64,000 nucleotides of DNA, from positions 108,888 through 172,887 of the forward strand of contig NZ_MHXN01000033.1 of the NCBI RefSeq assembly GCF_001824475.1, read 5' to 3'. This document shows positions 1 through 10,000 of the stretch, in pieces (position 1 is the stretch's first letter; the number at the start of each line of letters is the position of its first letter). Position numbers and translations under genes: made by a program. Under the pieces are notes generated by a model. That model ran no database searches. It had not been told where the DNA came from and saw only the letters and a program-made list of their open reading frames with translations. The stretch is from Phenylobacterium sp. RIFCSPHIGHO2_01_FULL_69_31. Its GTDB lineage: Bacteria > Pseudomonadota > Alphaproteobacteria > Caulobacterales > Caulobacteraceae.

Positions 1-21
1 CCATCCGCCGCGCTCGTGGCG

Positions 22-76
22 GAGCCCCCTCCACCATGCTGCGCATGGTCCCCCTCCCCCTATGGGTGAGGAGAAA
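22..76. repeat. Interspersed double-hairpin repeat, copy 1
   Basis: An intergenic palindromic element lies downstream of the glycosyltransferase. The first hairpin has a 7-bp stem, positions 33-39 against 43-49, with a TGC loop. A second weaker hairpin follows in the CCCC...GGGTGAG segment. Related full copies occur at 37148-37200 and 55197-55249, with a partial one at 20367-20394. Stem bases differ between copies but pairing is kept. Confidence 0.7.
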
Positions 77-112
77 GCAGCCAGGAGGCCGCCCCCAAAT
101 TCCTGACAGCCT

Positions 113-1528
113 CTAGGCCGTCAGCGCCAGGGGTTCGCGGCGGGCGATGAGGCCGGCGTAGAGGCGGGTCAGGGCCTCGAAGGTGGCGTCCCAGCCGTGG
201 CGGGTCTCGGCGCGGCGGCGGGCGGCCAGCGACAGGGCGGCCACGTCGCGGGCGAACAGGGCCTCGATGGCTTCGGCCAGGCCCGAGGGCTCCACGTTCT
301 CGGCCGGCTGGCCGACGCTGGCGTCGATCAGCTCGCCCACGCCGCCCTGGCGCGAGCCGACGACGGGAAGGCCGGCGGCCATGGCCTCCAGCACGAAGAG
401 GCCGAAGATCTCGTTCTCGTTGGCGTGGAGGGCGGCGTCGCATGAGGCGAGCAGGCCCGCGAGGCGCACGGGGTCGCGCTCGAAGTCCAGGCTGATCACG
501 CTGGGCGACCAGGTGACGTCCTTGCCCGCGCCGACCAGAAGCAGGCGGTAGGGGGCGCCCAGCCGCTCCACCGCGGCCACCATGGACTCGATGTTCTTCT
601 CCCGCGCCGGGCGGCCGGCGAAGACCAGCAGGCGTGTCTCGGGCGGCAGGCCCAGCCTGCGGAAGAGCCGCGCGCGGTCGCCGCGGGCGGGATTGAAGAG
701 GTCGGTGTCGACGCCGAGCTGCTGGATCGACATGCGGTGGACGCCGGCGTCAGCCAGGCGCGCGGCCATGTGCCGGCTGGGGGCCACCACGTGGTCGAAC
801 CGCTGGTAGGCCTGGGCCCAGAAGTTGAAGGTGGGCGCCTCCGCCCACTCGCCGAAGTGCAGGGCGGCCAGGGCGGCGGCGTCGGTGTGGCAGAACCCGA
901 CCACGGGCACGCCGAGGGCGTCGCCCGCGTAGAGCGCCGCATGGCCCGGTACGAAGACGTCGCCGGCCTCGATGACGTCCGGCTCCAGGAGGCGCAGGAC
1001 GGTCTCCCACTTGGTCAGGCTGGCCGGCATCCGGTAGCCGTTGCCGAAGGGCAGGCGGGTGGCGGAGACGGTCACCAGGCCATCGCCCTCCGCGCGGGTG
1101 CGCGCGCCCGGCACCACCAGGGTGTGGCGCACGTCGGGCCGCCGCCGGGACAGCCAGGCCCGCTTGGCGTTGAGGTAGCGCTTCACCCCGCCGGACTTCG
1201 GCGCGTACATCATGGTGGTGTCGATCAGGTGGAAGCCGGCCGGCGCGCCCGCCGGTTCGGGCAAGGACGCGGCGACCTCGGGTTCTAGCCGGATCAGGTT
1301 CGCATATCTGGGGGCGGTGGCGTCGAACACGCGGCCCGATCTCCGAGCGATGATGCTGCTCGCGGCAGCGTTGAACAGATCGGCCGAGGACTCCGGCCGG
1401 ACGACCTTGGCCTTGAGGGCCTTAAGGGTCGCGCGGCGGACCGGTCGTCTCTTCCTGAGCGGAGCCAGAGGACAATCCCTTCCGGTTGCGAAGCCGCGCC
1501 ACAGTAGCGGCTTGCACCGGGATGTCAT
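113..1528 (-). CDS. Glycosyltransferase family 4 (GT-B fold)
   Basis: Predicted cytoplasmic GT-B glycosyltransferase of 471 residues that would transfer a sugar from a nucleotide donor to a cell-surface glycan or lipid acceptor; the substrate cannot be read from sequence. The N-terminal domain has the glycine-rich stretch SGGVKRYL after HLIDTTMMY. The C-terminal domain has the donor-site segment VFAGRPAREKN and the EX7E signature in EIFGLFVLEAMAAGLPVVG, typical of family 4. The start is uncertain: homologous proteins usually begin shortly before the HLIDTTM segment, so roughly the first 60-90 residues may not be translated, and a GTG at 1330 is one alternative. It lies 112 bases downstream of the amidase on the same strand; no functional link is evident. 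Confidence 0.82.
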   Translation of the reverse strand: MTSRCKPLLWRGFATGRDCPLAPLRKRRPVRRATLKALKAKVVRPESSADLFNAAASSIIARRSGRVFDATAPRYANLIRLEPEVAASLPEPAGAPAGFHLIDTTMMYAPKSGGVKRYLNAKRAWLSRRRPDVRHTLVVPGARTRAEGDGLVTVSATRLPFGNGYRMPASLTKWETVLRLLEPDVIEAGDVFVPGHAALYAGDALGVPVVGFCHTDAAALAALHFGEWAEAPTFNFWAQAYQRFDHVVAPSRHMAARLADAGVHRMSIQQLGVDTDLFNPARGDRARLFRRLGLPPETRLLVFAGRPAREKNIESMVAAVERLGAPYRLLLVGAGKDVTWSPSVISLDFERDPVRLAGLLASCDAALHANENEIFGLFVLEAMAAGLPVVGSRQGGVGELIDASVGQPAENVEPSGLAEAIEALFARDVAALSLAARRRAETRHGWDATFEALTRLYAGLIARREPLALTA

Positions 1529-1640
1529 GGATTACGGCGGCGCTTTCAAGGCCGTTGCATGCAGCGCGCGCAATCATGGCGTGGGATCCCTCACCTCTGG
1601 CAGGCCGCATAACCCTCAGGGAGGGCCGAGGTTGCAGGGT

Positions 1641-3233
1641 CTATCGTGGGTCGTAGGCGCGGGCGATGTCGGGGCGTGCGGCGACCTCCGGCAGGAACTC
1701 CGGCTCGCGCCGGGCGCGCGTGGCCTGCTCGAAGGCGTAGCCCAGGGCCAGCAGGCGGGCCTCCGACCACTCCGGGCCGAGGAATGACAGCCCGACTGGC
1801 AGCCCTGTGGCGTAGCCCGCAGGGACCGTCAGGTGCGGATAGCCCGAGACCGCCGGCAGTCGCGACGGGGAGCCGAAGAAGGGGCCGCCGTTGACTGGAT
1901 CGACGATCGAGGGCGGGCCGCCGCTGGGCGAGACGATGGCGTCCAGCGTCTGTTCGGACAGCATCCTGTCGAGGCTGTCGCGGGCCAGCTTCCGCGCCAC
2001 CGTGCGCTTCTCGCGATAGGCGGGGTCGGTGATCGGGGGCTTGGCCTGGGCGGCCTCGAAGATCTCCTGGCCGAACAGGGCCAGCTCGCGCGGCTCGGCC
2101 CTGTTGAAGGCGATCAGGTCGGCGAGGGTGCGGCTCTTCACGGCGGCGGGGGTCGTGGCGAGGTAGGCGTCCAGCGCGGCCTTGAACTCCCAGCGCAGCA
2201 GGTCGCCCTCCAGCTCGCCGATGCGGGCGAGGGTCGCCTCGTCAGGGGCCTTGACGTCCACCAGCACCGCGCCCTGGTCGCGCAGGGCCTGCAGCGCGGT
2301 TTCGAACACCGCGTCGGTCTGGGACGAGCGGCCCTTCCAGGGGAACCAGACGCCGATCCGGGCGCCCTTCAGGGCGTCGCGCTTCAGGCCGGCCAGGTAG
2401 TTGGACTTCCGCGCGTCGGCCTCGCGGGTGGCCGGGTCGGTGGGGTCGGTCCCGGCGATCACGTTCAGCATCGCCGCCGCGTCGGCCACGGTGCGGGTCA
2501 TGGGGCCGGCGGTGTCCTGCTCGGGCGAGATCGGCACGATGTGGGTGCGGGAGACCAGGCCCACGGTCGGCTTCAGGCCCACGACGCCGGTCATGGCGGC
2601 GGGGCAGGTGATCGAGCCGTCGGTCTCGGTGCCGACGGCGAAGGCGGCCAGGCCCGCCGCCACTGCCGCCCCTGACCCGGAGGACGAGCCGCAGGCCGTG
2701 CGGTCGAGGGAATAGGGGTTGCGCACCAGTCCGCCCACGGCGCTCCAGCCGCTGATCGAGCGATTGCCGCGGAAGTTGGCCCATTCCGACAGGTTGGTCT
2801 TGCCGAGCACGATGGCGCCGGCGTCGGTCAGGCGGGTCACGAGCGGGGCGTCGCGGCCGGCAGCGTTGGCGGCGAGGGCCAGGGAGCCGGCGGTGGTCGG
2901 CGTGCCGTCGGCGGTCTCGATGTTGTCCTTCAGCAGGATCGGCAGGCCGTGAAGGGGCCCGCGCACTTTGCCCGCCCGGCGCTCGGCGTCGAGCCGGCGC
3001 GCCTCGTCCAGGGCCTTGGGGTTGAGCGCCAGCACGGCGTTCAGCTTGGGGCCCGCCCTGTCGATCCGCTCGATGCGCTCGAGGTAGCCCCGGACCAGCT
3101 GTTCGGAGGTGACGCGGCCGTCGGTGAGCGCCGCCTGCTGCTCCCCGGCGGAGGCATAGGGGCTGAGCTGCGCCGCCGCGCCGCCGGCTGTGGCCAGGGT
3201 CAGGGCAAGGCCAAGGGCTGCGGACCGGATCAT
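1641..3233 (-). CDS. Secreted amidase (amidase signature family)
   Basis: A 530-residue amidase-signature hydrolase that cleaves amide bonds; the natural substrate is unknown. An N-terminal signal peptide (MIRSAALGLALTLATAGGAAA) predicts export to the periplasm. The Ser-cisSer-Lys triad is visible as Lys102 in LLKDNI, Ser183 in CGSSSGSG and nucleophile Ser207 in TDGSITCP. The start at 3233 was chosen because it begins the signal peptide directly; an in-frame start 13 codons upstream would put charged residues ahead of it. Length and motifs match secreted amidases often annotated as glutamyl-tRNA amidotransferase-like, but there is no GatB or GatC partner nearby, so a role in tRNA amidation is unlikely. 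Confidence 0.88.
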   Translation of the reverse strand: MIRSAALGLALTLATAGGAAAQLSPYASAGEQQAALTDGRVTSEQLVRGYLERIERIDRAGPKLNAVLALNPKALDEARRLDAERRAGKVRGPLHGLPILLKDNIETADGTPTTAGSLALAANAAGRDAPLVTRLTDAGAIVLGKTNLSEWANFRGNRSISGWSAVGGLVRNPYSLDRTACGSSSGSGAAVAAGLAAFAVGTETDGSITCPAAMTGVVGLKPTVGLVSRTHIVPISPEQDTAGPMTRTVADAAAMLNVIAGTDPTDPATREADARKSNYLAGLKRDALKGARIGVWFPWKGRSSQTDAVFETALQALRDQGAVLVDVKAPDEATLARIGELEGDLLRWEFKAALDAYLATTPAAVKSRTLADLIAFNRAEPRELALFGQEIFEAAQAKPPITDPAYREKRTVARKLARDSLDRMLSEQTLDAIVSPSGGPPSIVDPVNGGPFFGSPSRLPAVSGYPHLTVPAGYATGLPVGLSFLGPEWSEARLLALGYAFEQATRARREPEFLPEVAARPDIARAYDPR

Positions 3234-3289
3234 GCTGCGTTCCCCCACGTCGACGCCCCGTTGTAGCGGCATGGCCGACCTGCGCCAGC

Positions 3290-3883
3290 CTAGCCTCGGC
3301 GCAGGGTCTGCAGCAGGGCGGCGGTCTGCGCCTTGACGCGGGCGGTGGCCGCGGGATCGCCGGACTGGCCGGCCCAGACGACGGCCTGGTTCAGCCCGCC
3401 GTTCAGCATCAGGGCCAGGACCTCGGCGTCGCCGTCCAGGGCGCCGGCGGCCACCGCCTCGCGGACGCCTTCCAGGAGGAGCCCGAAGCCGTGGGCGCGG
3501 TCCAGGTCGTTCCAGCGCTCCCAGCCGAGGACCGACGGCGCCTCGACGAGGAGGATGCGCCGCGCCCGGGGGTCGATCACATGGTCGATGAAGGCCAGGC
3601 AGCCGGCGATCAGGCCGTCCACCGGATCGGCGGTCGCGTCGGCCGCCGTCCGGATCGCCGCGGCGCCCTCCTCGTGCAGGGCGCGGCAGACCGCCTCGAA
3701 CAGGTCCCGCTTGTCCCGGAAGTGGTGGTAGAGCGCGCCGCGCGTGAGCCCGGCCGCCGCCAGCACCGCCTCGGTGCTGGTCTCGGCATAGCCCTGCTCG
3801 GCGAAGAGCCGCCCGGCGGCGGCGAGGAGCGCCTCGCGGCTGCGCTGGCTGCGCTCGGCGTGGGAACCCCGCGTCCTGGGCAT
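3290..3883 (-). CDS. TetR/AcrR family transcriptional regulator
   Basis: A 197-residue one-component repressor. Residues about 10-60 form the TetR helix-turn-helix (LFAEQGYAETSTEAVLAAAG followed by TRGALYHHFRDKRDLFEAV). The remainder is a helical ligand-binding domain whose inducer is unknown. It is divergent from the VOC-family gene at 3955, with a 71-base intergenic region containing a near-perfect palindrome at 3900-3916. That arrangement suggests it represses both itself and the VOC gene. TetR regulators paired with a small VOC protein commonly respond to toxic electrophiles or antibiotics, but that is only an inference here. Confidence 0.9.
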   Translation of the reverse strand: MPRTRGSHAERSQRSREALLAAAGRLFAEQGYAETSTEAVLAAAGLTRGALYHHFRDKRDLFEAVCRALHEEGAAAIRTAADATADPVDGLIAGCLAFIDHVIDPRARRILLVEAPSVLGWERWNDLDRAHGFGLLLEGVREAVAAGALDGDAEVLALMLNGGLNQAVVWAGQSGDPAATARVKAQTAALLQTLRRG

Positions 3884-3895
3884 CGGCTGATCCGT

Positions 3896-3920
3896 TTACA
3901 TACAGACAGTTTGTATATTA
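3896..3920. promoter_or_regulatory. Candidate TetR operator
   Basis: A 17-base palindrome centred at 3908 (3900-3916; ATACAGAC-A-GTTTGTAT) pairs at seven of eight positions. It lies between the divergent TetR regulator and the VOC gene. It is the only AT-rich stretch there and resembles AcrR-type operators. Binding is inferred, not shown. Confidence 0.6.
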
Positions 3921-3954
3921 TTATGCGTCGGCATCGAGGACAAGGAGGCCCGCC

Positions 3955-4365
3955 ATGCGCTTCGTGGACCGCTATCCCATCATCGTCACGCCCCGGCTGG
4001 GCGAATGCCGGGACTTCTGGCTGGGCCTGAAGTTCGAGGTGGTCTTCGAGGCCAGCTGGTTCGTCCTGCTGCAGGCGGAGGGCGAGAGCGCCACCCTGGC
4101 CTTCATGCACCCCGACCACCCGTCGGCGCCCCCGGGGCCCGAGACGTTTTCGGGCAAGGGCATGTGCCTGGAGCTGCAGGTGGAGGACGCCGCCGCGGCC
4201 TGCGACGAGGCCCTGGCCGCGGGCCTGCCGGTGACCTATCCGCTGACGCGCGAGCCCTTCGGCCAGCTCCGCTTCGGCTTCCACGACCCCTCGGGCCTGT
4301 GGGTGGACGTGGTCGAGCAGGTGGAGCCGGCGGAAGGGTTCTGGGACCCCTACATGGCGGCCTAG
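3955..4365 (+). CDS. VOC family protein (glyoxalase/bleomycin-resistance fold)
   Basis: A 136-residue single-domain protein of the vicinal oxygen chelate superfamily. The paired beta-alpha-beta-beta-beta modules are recognisable (CRDFWLGLKFEVVFE near the N terminus and FGFHDPSGLWVDVVEQ near the C terminus). Such proteins are metal-dependent isomerases, dioxygenases or drug-sequestering proteins; which applies here cannot be decided. A strong ribosome binding site (AAGGAGG, 3942-3948) precedes the ATG. The TetR gene and operator lie directly upstream. The last four bases overlap the end of the convergent FkbM gene through a shared CTAG. Confidence 0.85.
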   Translation: MRFVDRYPIIVTPRLGECRDFWLGLKFEVVFEASWFVLLQAEGESATLAFMHPDHPSAPPGPETFSGKGMCLELQVEDAAAACDEALAAGLPVTYPLTREPFGQLRFGFHDPSGLWVDVVEQVEPAEGFWDPYMAA

Positions 4366-5207
4366 TCGGCCAGCATGTCGACGTAGGGCCCGAAGTCGGC
4401 CCGATGGCCGACGTGCAGGAAGTGGTCCGACCACAGCCAGTAGCGCGGCGGGTTGTAGAGGTTCGCGGGCGAGGGATCGGCCGGGAAGAGGTCGCCGGCG
4501 AGGTCGCGGCGGACGAAGAAGGCGTTGGCCCCGGTAATGTTCGTGGCGACGAGCTGGTAGCCCTTGGCCTCGGCCGCCTCGGCCAGGGCCCGCAGGCTGG
4601 AGCCCATATAGTCGCCGCCGGACCAGGTTCTCGCCGGATCGTAGACCGGCCGCTTGGAGAGATGGGGCGGGAACTTCGCGTTGTATTCGACGCAGATGAC
4701 CTTGGGCCGGAGTTCGAGCGCCTCGATCACGTAGATGTCGTTGCCGTCGATATCGATCGAGAGGAAGTCCAGCTCGTCCGGGACGCGGAGGCCCTTGAAG
4801 CAGTTGTTGACCGTCTCGGCGGTGATCCAGGTGAAGCCGACCTGCAGGCGGCGGCCGAGGATCGGGGCGAACTTGTCCTCGATGGCGGTTCGCCGGCCGA
4901 GGTCCCCCTCGATCCAGGTTCCGCGCCAGCCCCGGTGCAGCAGGTAGAGGCTGTTGCATTCGAGGCCGGACTCGACGCCGATCTCCACGAAGGTCCCGAG
5001 GCTCACGCCGAGGCGGCGAAAGATCTCCTCGATGATCCCGTCCTCGTCGTTCTGGCTGTAAACCTTGAAGCCGTGGGGTTCGAGCCGCCGCGGGTCGCCG
5101 CGCAACGGGGCGACGATCCGCTCGATCTCCTGCCGCGCCTGGTAACCGTTCGCCCGCTGGCTCTGCGCCCGGATTCGTATGAGCTCGTTGAGGACCGGGT
5201 CCGACAT
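4362..5207 (-). CDS. FkbM-type SAM-dependent methyltransferase (putative)
   Basis: A 281-residue predicted methyltransferase. The Rossmann-like core shows FVEIGVESGLECNSLYLL (glycine loop region), an acidic residue at the end of the next strand in TWIEGD, and the post-core LDFLSIDIDGNDIYVIEAL that resembles the FkbM signature. A segment YSQNDEDGIIEEIFRRLG precedes the core. The protein is probably an O-methyltransferase acting on a glycan or small molecule, but the substrate is unknown. It ends tail-to-tail with the VOC gene and is divergent from a second FkbM-type gene at 5311. The two are not close duplicates: the glycine loop and flanking sequences differ. Confidence 0.72.
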   Translation of the reverse strand: MSDPVLNELIRIRAQSQRANGYQARQEIERIVAPLRGDPRRLEPHGFKVYSQNDEDGIIEEIFRRLGVSLGTFVEIGVESGLECNSLYLLHRGWRGTWIEGDLGRRTAIEDKFAPILGRRLQVGFTWITAETVNNCFKGLRVPDELDFLSIDIDGNDIYVIEALELRPKVICVEYNAKFPPHLSKRPVYDPARTWSGGDYMGSSLRALAEAAEAKGYQLVATNITGANAFFVRRDLAGDLFPADPSPANLYNPPRYWLWSDHFLHVGHRADFGPYVDMLAD

Positions 5208-5310
5208 GCGGCTGGTGTACCGACTGGCCCGCGGATGGGGAAGGCGGATCGAAAGGGGACGCCGCTGCGGCGGCTGACACGTTCGGGCGGGCGCTGGTAA
5301 GACGCCGCCG

Positions 5311-6117
5311 ATGAGCGACTCCGCGGTCCAGGTCTACGAGACGCGTTCCGGCAAGATGCTGGCGCTGAGGGGCGATACCTACATCACCCGTTCGCTGGAG
5401 GCGTACGGCGAGTACTGTCCCGGCGAGTGGAAGCTGCTGAAACAGCTCATCCGCCCCGGCATGACCGTGGTGGAGGTGGGGTCGAACATCGGACCGCACA
5501 GCGTGGACATGGCCCGCGCCTGCGCCCCCGGGCGGTTCTACGCGTTCGAGCCGCAGCCCCGCATCTTCCAGATCCTCTGCGCCAACCTGGCGTTGAACGG
5601 CGTCGACAACGCCCTGGCCTATCCCGAAGCGCTGGGCGAGGCGGAGGGGGAGGCGGTGGTCCCCGCCCTGGACTACGCAGCATCCCGCAACTTCGGGGGC
5701 ATCGCGCTCCAGGGTCCCGGACAGCCCGGCGTGAAGGTCCGCATCCGGACGCTGGACAGCCTGGCCCTGGAGACCTGTGGGCTCCTGAAGATCGATGTGG
5801 AGGGCTTCGAGCCGCAGGTTCTGCGCGGGGGCCGGCAGACCATCGCGCGCTGCCGCCCGGTCATCTACGTCGAGAACGACCGCGAGGCCCAGCAGGCGGA
5901 GGTCATCTCCCTGCTGTCGGAGATGGACTACGACGCCTACTGGGACGTGCCGGGCCTGTTCAGCGCCGACAACTTCCGCGGCGCCCAAGAGGACATCTTC
6001 GGCGGCGTGGCCTCCGTGAACATGCTCTGCATCCCGAGGGAGCGGAAACAGCGCGTCGCCGGCTCGCGCTTCATCGACCCGGACAACTGGACGGCCCCCT
6101 TCTCCCGTCGCCGATAG
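5311..6117 (+). CDS. FkbM family methyltransferase
   Basis: A 268-residue predicted SAM-dependent methyltransferase with clear FkbM features. MTVVEVGSNIGPHSVDMA is the SAM-binding loop at about residues 50-67, FYAFEPQPRIFQIL supplies the acidic ribose-binding residue, and LKIDVEGFEPQVLRG is the family signature near residue 155. Family members typically methylate hydroxyls of polyketides or surface glycans; the glycosyltransferase nearby makes a glycan substrate plausible but unproven. It is divergent from the other FkbM-like gene and converges on the winged-helix gene with one base between stop codons. Confidence 0.85.
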   Translation: MSDSAVQVYETRSGKMLALRGDTYITRSLEAYGEYCPGEWKLLKQLIRPGMTVVEVGSNIGPHSVDMARACAPGRFYAFEPQPRIFQILCANLALNGVDNALAYPEALGEAEGEAVVPALDYAASRNFGGIALQGPGQPGVKVRIRTLDSLALETCGLLKIDVEGFEPQVLRGGRQTIARCRPVIYVENDREAQQAEVISLLSEMDYDAYWDVPGLFSADNFRGAQEDIFGGVASVNMLCIPRERKQRVAGSRFIDPDNWTAPFSRRR

Positions 6118-6118
6118 G

Positions 6119-7057
6119 TCAGGCGGTGGCGGAGGCCGGCGTGGCGTCCCGCTCCCAGGCGGCGCAGACGCCGAACTGGTTGAGGCGGGCGAAAAGGCGC
6201 TGGAGGTTGGCGAGGTTGTCCAGGACCATCCGGTCGAGGCCGGGCCGGGCGGCGGGCGGCTCGATAGCCAGCAGGCCTCGCGGCCCGCGCACGCAATAGC
6301 CTTTCGCCTCCAGGGCGATGACGTGGCGCCGCAGGGTCTCGGTGGAGAAGTTGAGCGCGGCCGCCAGCGGCCCGTTGCGCACCGGCTGGCCCCGTCCGAC
6401 CGGATCCTGCGCCCAGGCGGCGAACTCGGCGGGGCCGAAGCCCTCGGTGTTCCGGTGGATCATCGCCAGGAGGATGACCCCGTTGGTGGCGTCGCCCACG
6501 GCCACGCCCAGGGCGTCGGCGACGCGCAGCATGTATTCCCAGATCAGCCGATTGGTGAGCCGGACGGGCGGCGCCGGCGAGGCGAGGCCGGCGCCCGGCG
6601 CGCCGTGCGGCGCCGCGCCCAGGCGCTTCATCTCGAAATAGAAGTCGCGGAGCACCTCGTGCCGGAGGAAGACATTGGCGAGGAACAGGTGCGAGCCTAG
6701 CGCCTGCTGCGAGACCAGGACGCCCTTGGGCGTGACGGTCAGGGCGCCGATCCGGACCAGCGCCTGGACCCGCCGGCGGGCCGTCTCGAAGGGCATCCGG
6801 AGGGAATGGGCGATGGCGCTGACGCTGACCGGCCGGCGCAGCTCGTCGGGCGGCGCGTCCATCAGGGTGGCATAGGCGACCTGGAGCTCGGGGTCGGCGT
6901 TGATGCCCGACACGTTCGACGCCTGAATCGCGGCGAACATCAGGCCGTCGACGATGTCCCGGGTGTTCCGGCTGGCCGCCTCGAGCCGCAGGATGAAGGC
7001 GATGGTGGCCGGCGCGACGCGCCAGGCGAGGTCGAGCCGCTCGTCGGCGATCGTCAT
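6119..7057 (-). CDS. Double winged-helix DNA-binding protein, unknown family
   Basis: A 312-residue protein that I do not place in a named family. Two helix-turn-helix-like segments are visible: residues about 75-125 (VSVSAIAHSLRMPFETARR followed by ALVRIGALTV) and about 210-265 (ALNFSTETLRRHVIALEAKG). Both have the helix order and wing of MarR/GntR-type domains, so it probably binds DNA or has evolved from a tandem regulator. Its ATG (7055-7057) overlaps the stop of the tricorn-like protease gene in an ATGA junction, so the two are almost certainly co-translated. The regulator may control, or sense a product of, the protease; that is inference. Confidence 0.75.
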   Translation of the reverse strand: MTIADERLDLAWRVAPATIAFILRLEAASRNTRDIVDGLMFAAIQASNVSGINADPELQVAYATLMDAPPDELRRPVSVSAIAHSLRMPFETARRRVQALVRIGALTVTPKGVLVSQQALGSHLFLANVFLRHEVLRDFYFEMKRLGAAPHGAPGAGLASPAPPVRLTNRLIWEYMLRVADALGVAVGDATNGVILLAMIHRNTEGFGPAEFAAWAQDPVGRGQPVRNGPLAAALNFSTETLRRHVIALEAKGYCVRGPRGLLAIEPPAARPGLDRMVLDNLANLQRLFARLNQFGVCAAWERDATPASATA

Positions 7058-10000
7058 GGGCGGACGGGTCCGAGGCCCTTGAGCAGCTCGGCCACGGCGG
7101 CGTCGAGCTGGCTGTCCCGGCCCGCGAGGGTCTCGCCCAGCGGCCGCTCGACATGGATGTCCACCGGGCGGGGATTGAGCTCCATGTCCTTTCCGTCGGC
7201 GCCCTGGATGCGGATGAAGGGGACGCGGACGGACGAGCCGTCGATCAGGCCCTGGGCGCCGGTATAGATGATCCAGCCCGCCGTCGGCACGCCCACCACC
7301 TTGCCGAGGCCGAGGTAGCGGTAGCCCTCGGTGAAGTCCTCGGCGTCGCTGAGCGAGCTCTCGTTGGTGACCAGGATCGTCGGAAGGCCGAGGGCGCGCT
7401 GGCCCAGGTTCTGCCGGCGGGGCACGCCGAACAGGCCGCGCGGGGTCATGGTGAGGAAGTTGCGGCGGCTGAAGACGTCCAGGACGTAACCGTTGATGAA
7501 GCCGCCGTTGTTGTTGCGCACGTCGATGACGACGCCCTCCTTGCCCTGGTTCTGGGCGTCGAGATCGATGTGGAGCTGGTCCAGGCTCGCCGAGCTCATG
7601 TCCAGGATGTGGACGTAGCCCAACCGCCCGCCGCTGGCCTTCTCCACATAGGCGCGGCGGTCGTTCACCCACTGGCGGTAGAGAAGGCCCGACGCGACGG
7701 CCGGCGCCACGGGCCGCACCACCGCCTGGCGCGCCGTCCCGCCGGTGGAGACGGTCAGCACGGTGCGCTTGCCCGCCCGGTCCAGCAGCAGGCTGTCCAG
7801 GTTGGCGCCTTGGCCGGCGGGCTTGCCCTCGACGGCGATGAGGACGTCCCCCGGCCTGATCGAGCCTTCGATGTCGGCGGGCCCCAGGGCGACCACCTCG
7901 CGCACGACGAGGCCGCGACCGGCCTCGTAGGCCTCGCGGTCGAAGCGCAGGCCGAGGTCGCCGACCCGCGAGGCGGGCTGCGAGCCGAAGCCCTCCGACG
8001 GGCGGTTGATCCCCGAGTGCGAGGCGTTGAGCTCTCCGATCATCAGGTTGATCGCCCGGCGCAGCTCGTCGGGGGTCTGGGCGCCCTGGGCGAACGGCTC
8101 GAACCGCGCGCGCAGCGCCACCCAGTCCTTGCCGTGGTAGTTCTCGTCGTAGAAGGCGCGGTTCAGGGTGGACCAGGCCTGGTCGAACACCACCTGCCGT
8201 TCGGCCTCGAAGCGCACGACCAGTTCGGCGGTGACGTCGACGAACCGCGGCTTGGGGCTGGCGACCGGCGTCGCGCTGACCCGGCCCCCGTCGAGATAGT
8301 AGAGCTCCTTCGAATCCGGGCTGAAGGCGTAGTCGCGCTTGAGGCGCCGGCCGCCGGTGAGCTGCTGCGAGGCCGGCGGCTCCTTGGCCAGTTCGTCGAG
8401 GCTGTAGCTGAACAGGTTCTGCTGGTCCCCCTGCCGGCCGCGGTAGACCAGGGTCTTGCCGTCGGGGCTGATCACCGGCTCCTCGGCCGAGCCGGCCAGG
8501 GGAATGAAGGTCGCCCGCTCGCGGATGCCCTCGAAGACGATCCGGACGACCGGCGCCTTGCCCTTCGGCGACGGAGCCTCGCCCTGGATGTCGCCTTCCG
8601 CCTCGGCCTCGCCTTCGGAGGCGGCCGGCTTGGCGGACGAGGTCTTGTCCTTGGGGTCGGACTTGGGCGCCGGGACGCCGGGCGGCGTGGCCTTGAAGAG
8701 GTCGCGGAAGGCGTCCTCGCGGTACTTGGGCGTGTTGGGCAGTAGGTCCACGCGGACCATCCTGGCCGGCTCGCTGCGCTGGCCGCTGTCGAAGACGATG
8801 TACTTGCCGTCCGGCGACCAGGCGATCTGGTCGGCCGCGTTCCCGTTGGCCAGGAAGCTGACCGGGCGGGCCTGGCCGCCGGCGGCCGGGACGACCCAGA
8901 CGTTGCGGAACGACTTGCGGTCGGTGACCCCGAAGGCCAGCCACTTGGAGTCCGGCGACCAGGCGATCTTCGAGCCTTCGTTTCGGTCGAGGGCCCCTTC
9001 GAACAGCACCGCGTCGCGGCCCCCGGCGGCGAGCGAGATCACCCGCAGCTGCCGCGTGCCGTGGACATAGGCCAGCATCTTGCCGTCGGGCGAATAGGCC
9101 GGGGCCGCGTCGAAGTCGCTGGGGGCCGTGAGGGCGCGCGCCTTCTGGGTCGCGAAGTCGTATTCCATTACCTGGCTGGTGCGGCCGCGCTCGGCCACAA
9201 AGGCGAGGCGCCGGCTGTCGGGCGACCAGGCCAGGTCGCTTTCGGCGGCGGAAGTCTCGGTGATCCGCTGGGCCTGGCCGCCGTCCTTGGCGGGGGCGGC
9301 GAAGACCTCTCCGTGGGCGATGACCGCCAGCTTCTTGCCGTCCGGCGAGAGCACGAGGTTGCGGAAGCTGCTCTCCACCAGCCGCCGCTCCCCCGCCGCG
9401 GCGGGCGCGCCGCGCAACGCGATGGGGACCCTGGCCGCCACGCCGGTGGCCGTATCGAGCCGCCAGATCTCGAACTCGCGCTCGAAGACGATGCTGCGGC
9501 CGTCATGGCCGATCGTGGGGAACAGCACGCGGCCGTCGGTGAAGCGGGTGACCTGAGTGGGGGCGCCGCCATCCAGAGGCAGGCGCCAGAGGTTCTCGGT
9601 CCCGCCCTCGTCGCTCATGAACCAGAGGCTGCGGCCGTCGGCGGCCCACATGGGCCAGAGGCGCTTGGAGGTGGCGCCCAGCAGCCGGCGGTAGGGGGCG
9701 TTCGCCGCCACCGGCTTCAGCCAGAGCTCGGCCTCGTCGATGTGGCTGTGACCGTTGCGCCACCACTGGGCGGACGAGATGCCCTTGGCCATCAGGGCGA
9801 TGGACTGCCCATCCGGGGAGGGCGCGGCGTTGAATTCGTTGAGGTAGCGCTCGCGGCTGACCTCCAGCGGCGTGCCCCCGGCCGCCGCGACCCGATAGAC
9901 GTCGTTCTGCCGCGCGACGTCGTTCGCCGCCCCGGAGAGGTAGATCCAGCGGCCGTCGCGCGACCAGCCGTCGAGCTGCTCGCCCGAGTCGGAGAAGGTA

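Noticed and set aside
6119..8944. A very long reading frame across the winged-helix gene and the protease gene
   Set aside because: Its first two thirds lie in a wrong frame of the protease and have Arg/Gly/Pro-rich composition; only the part from 7057 is coding.
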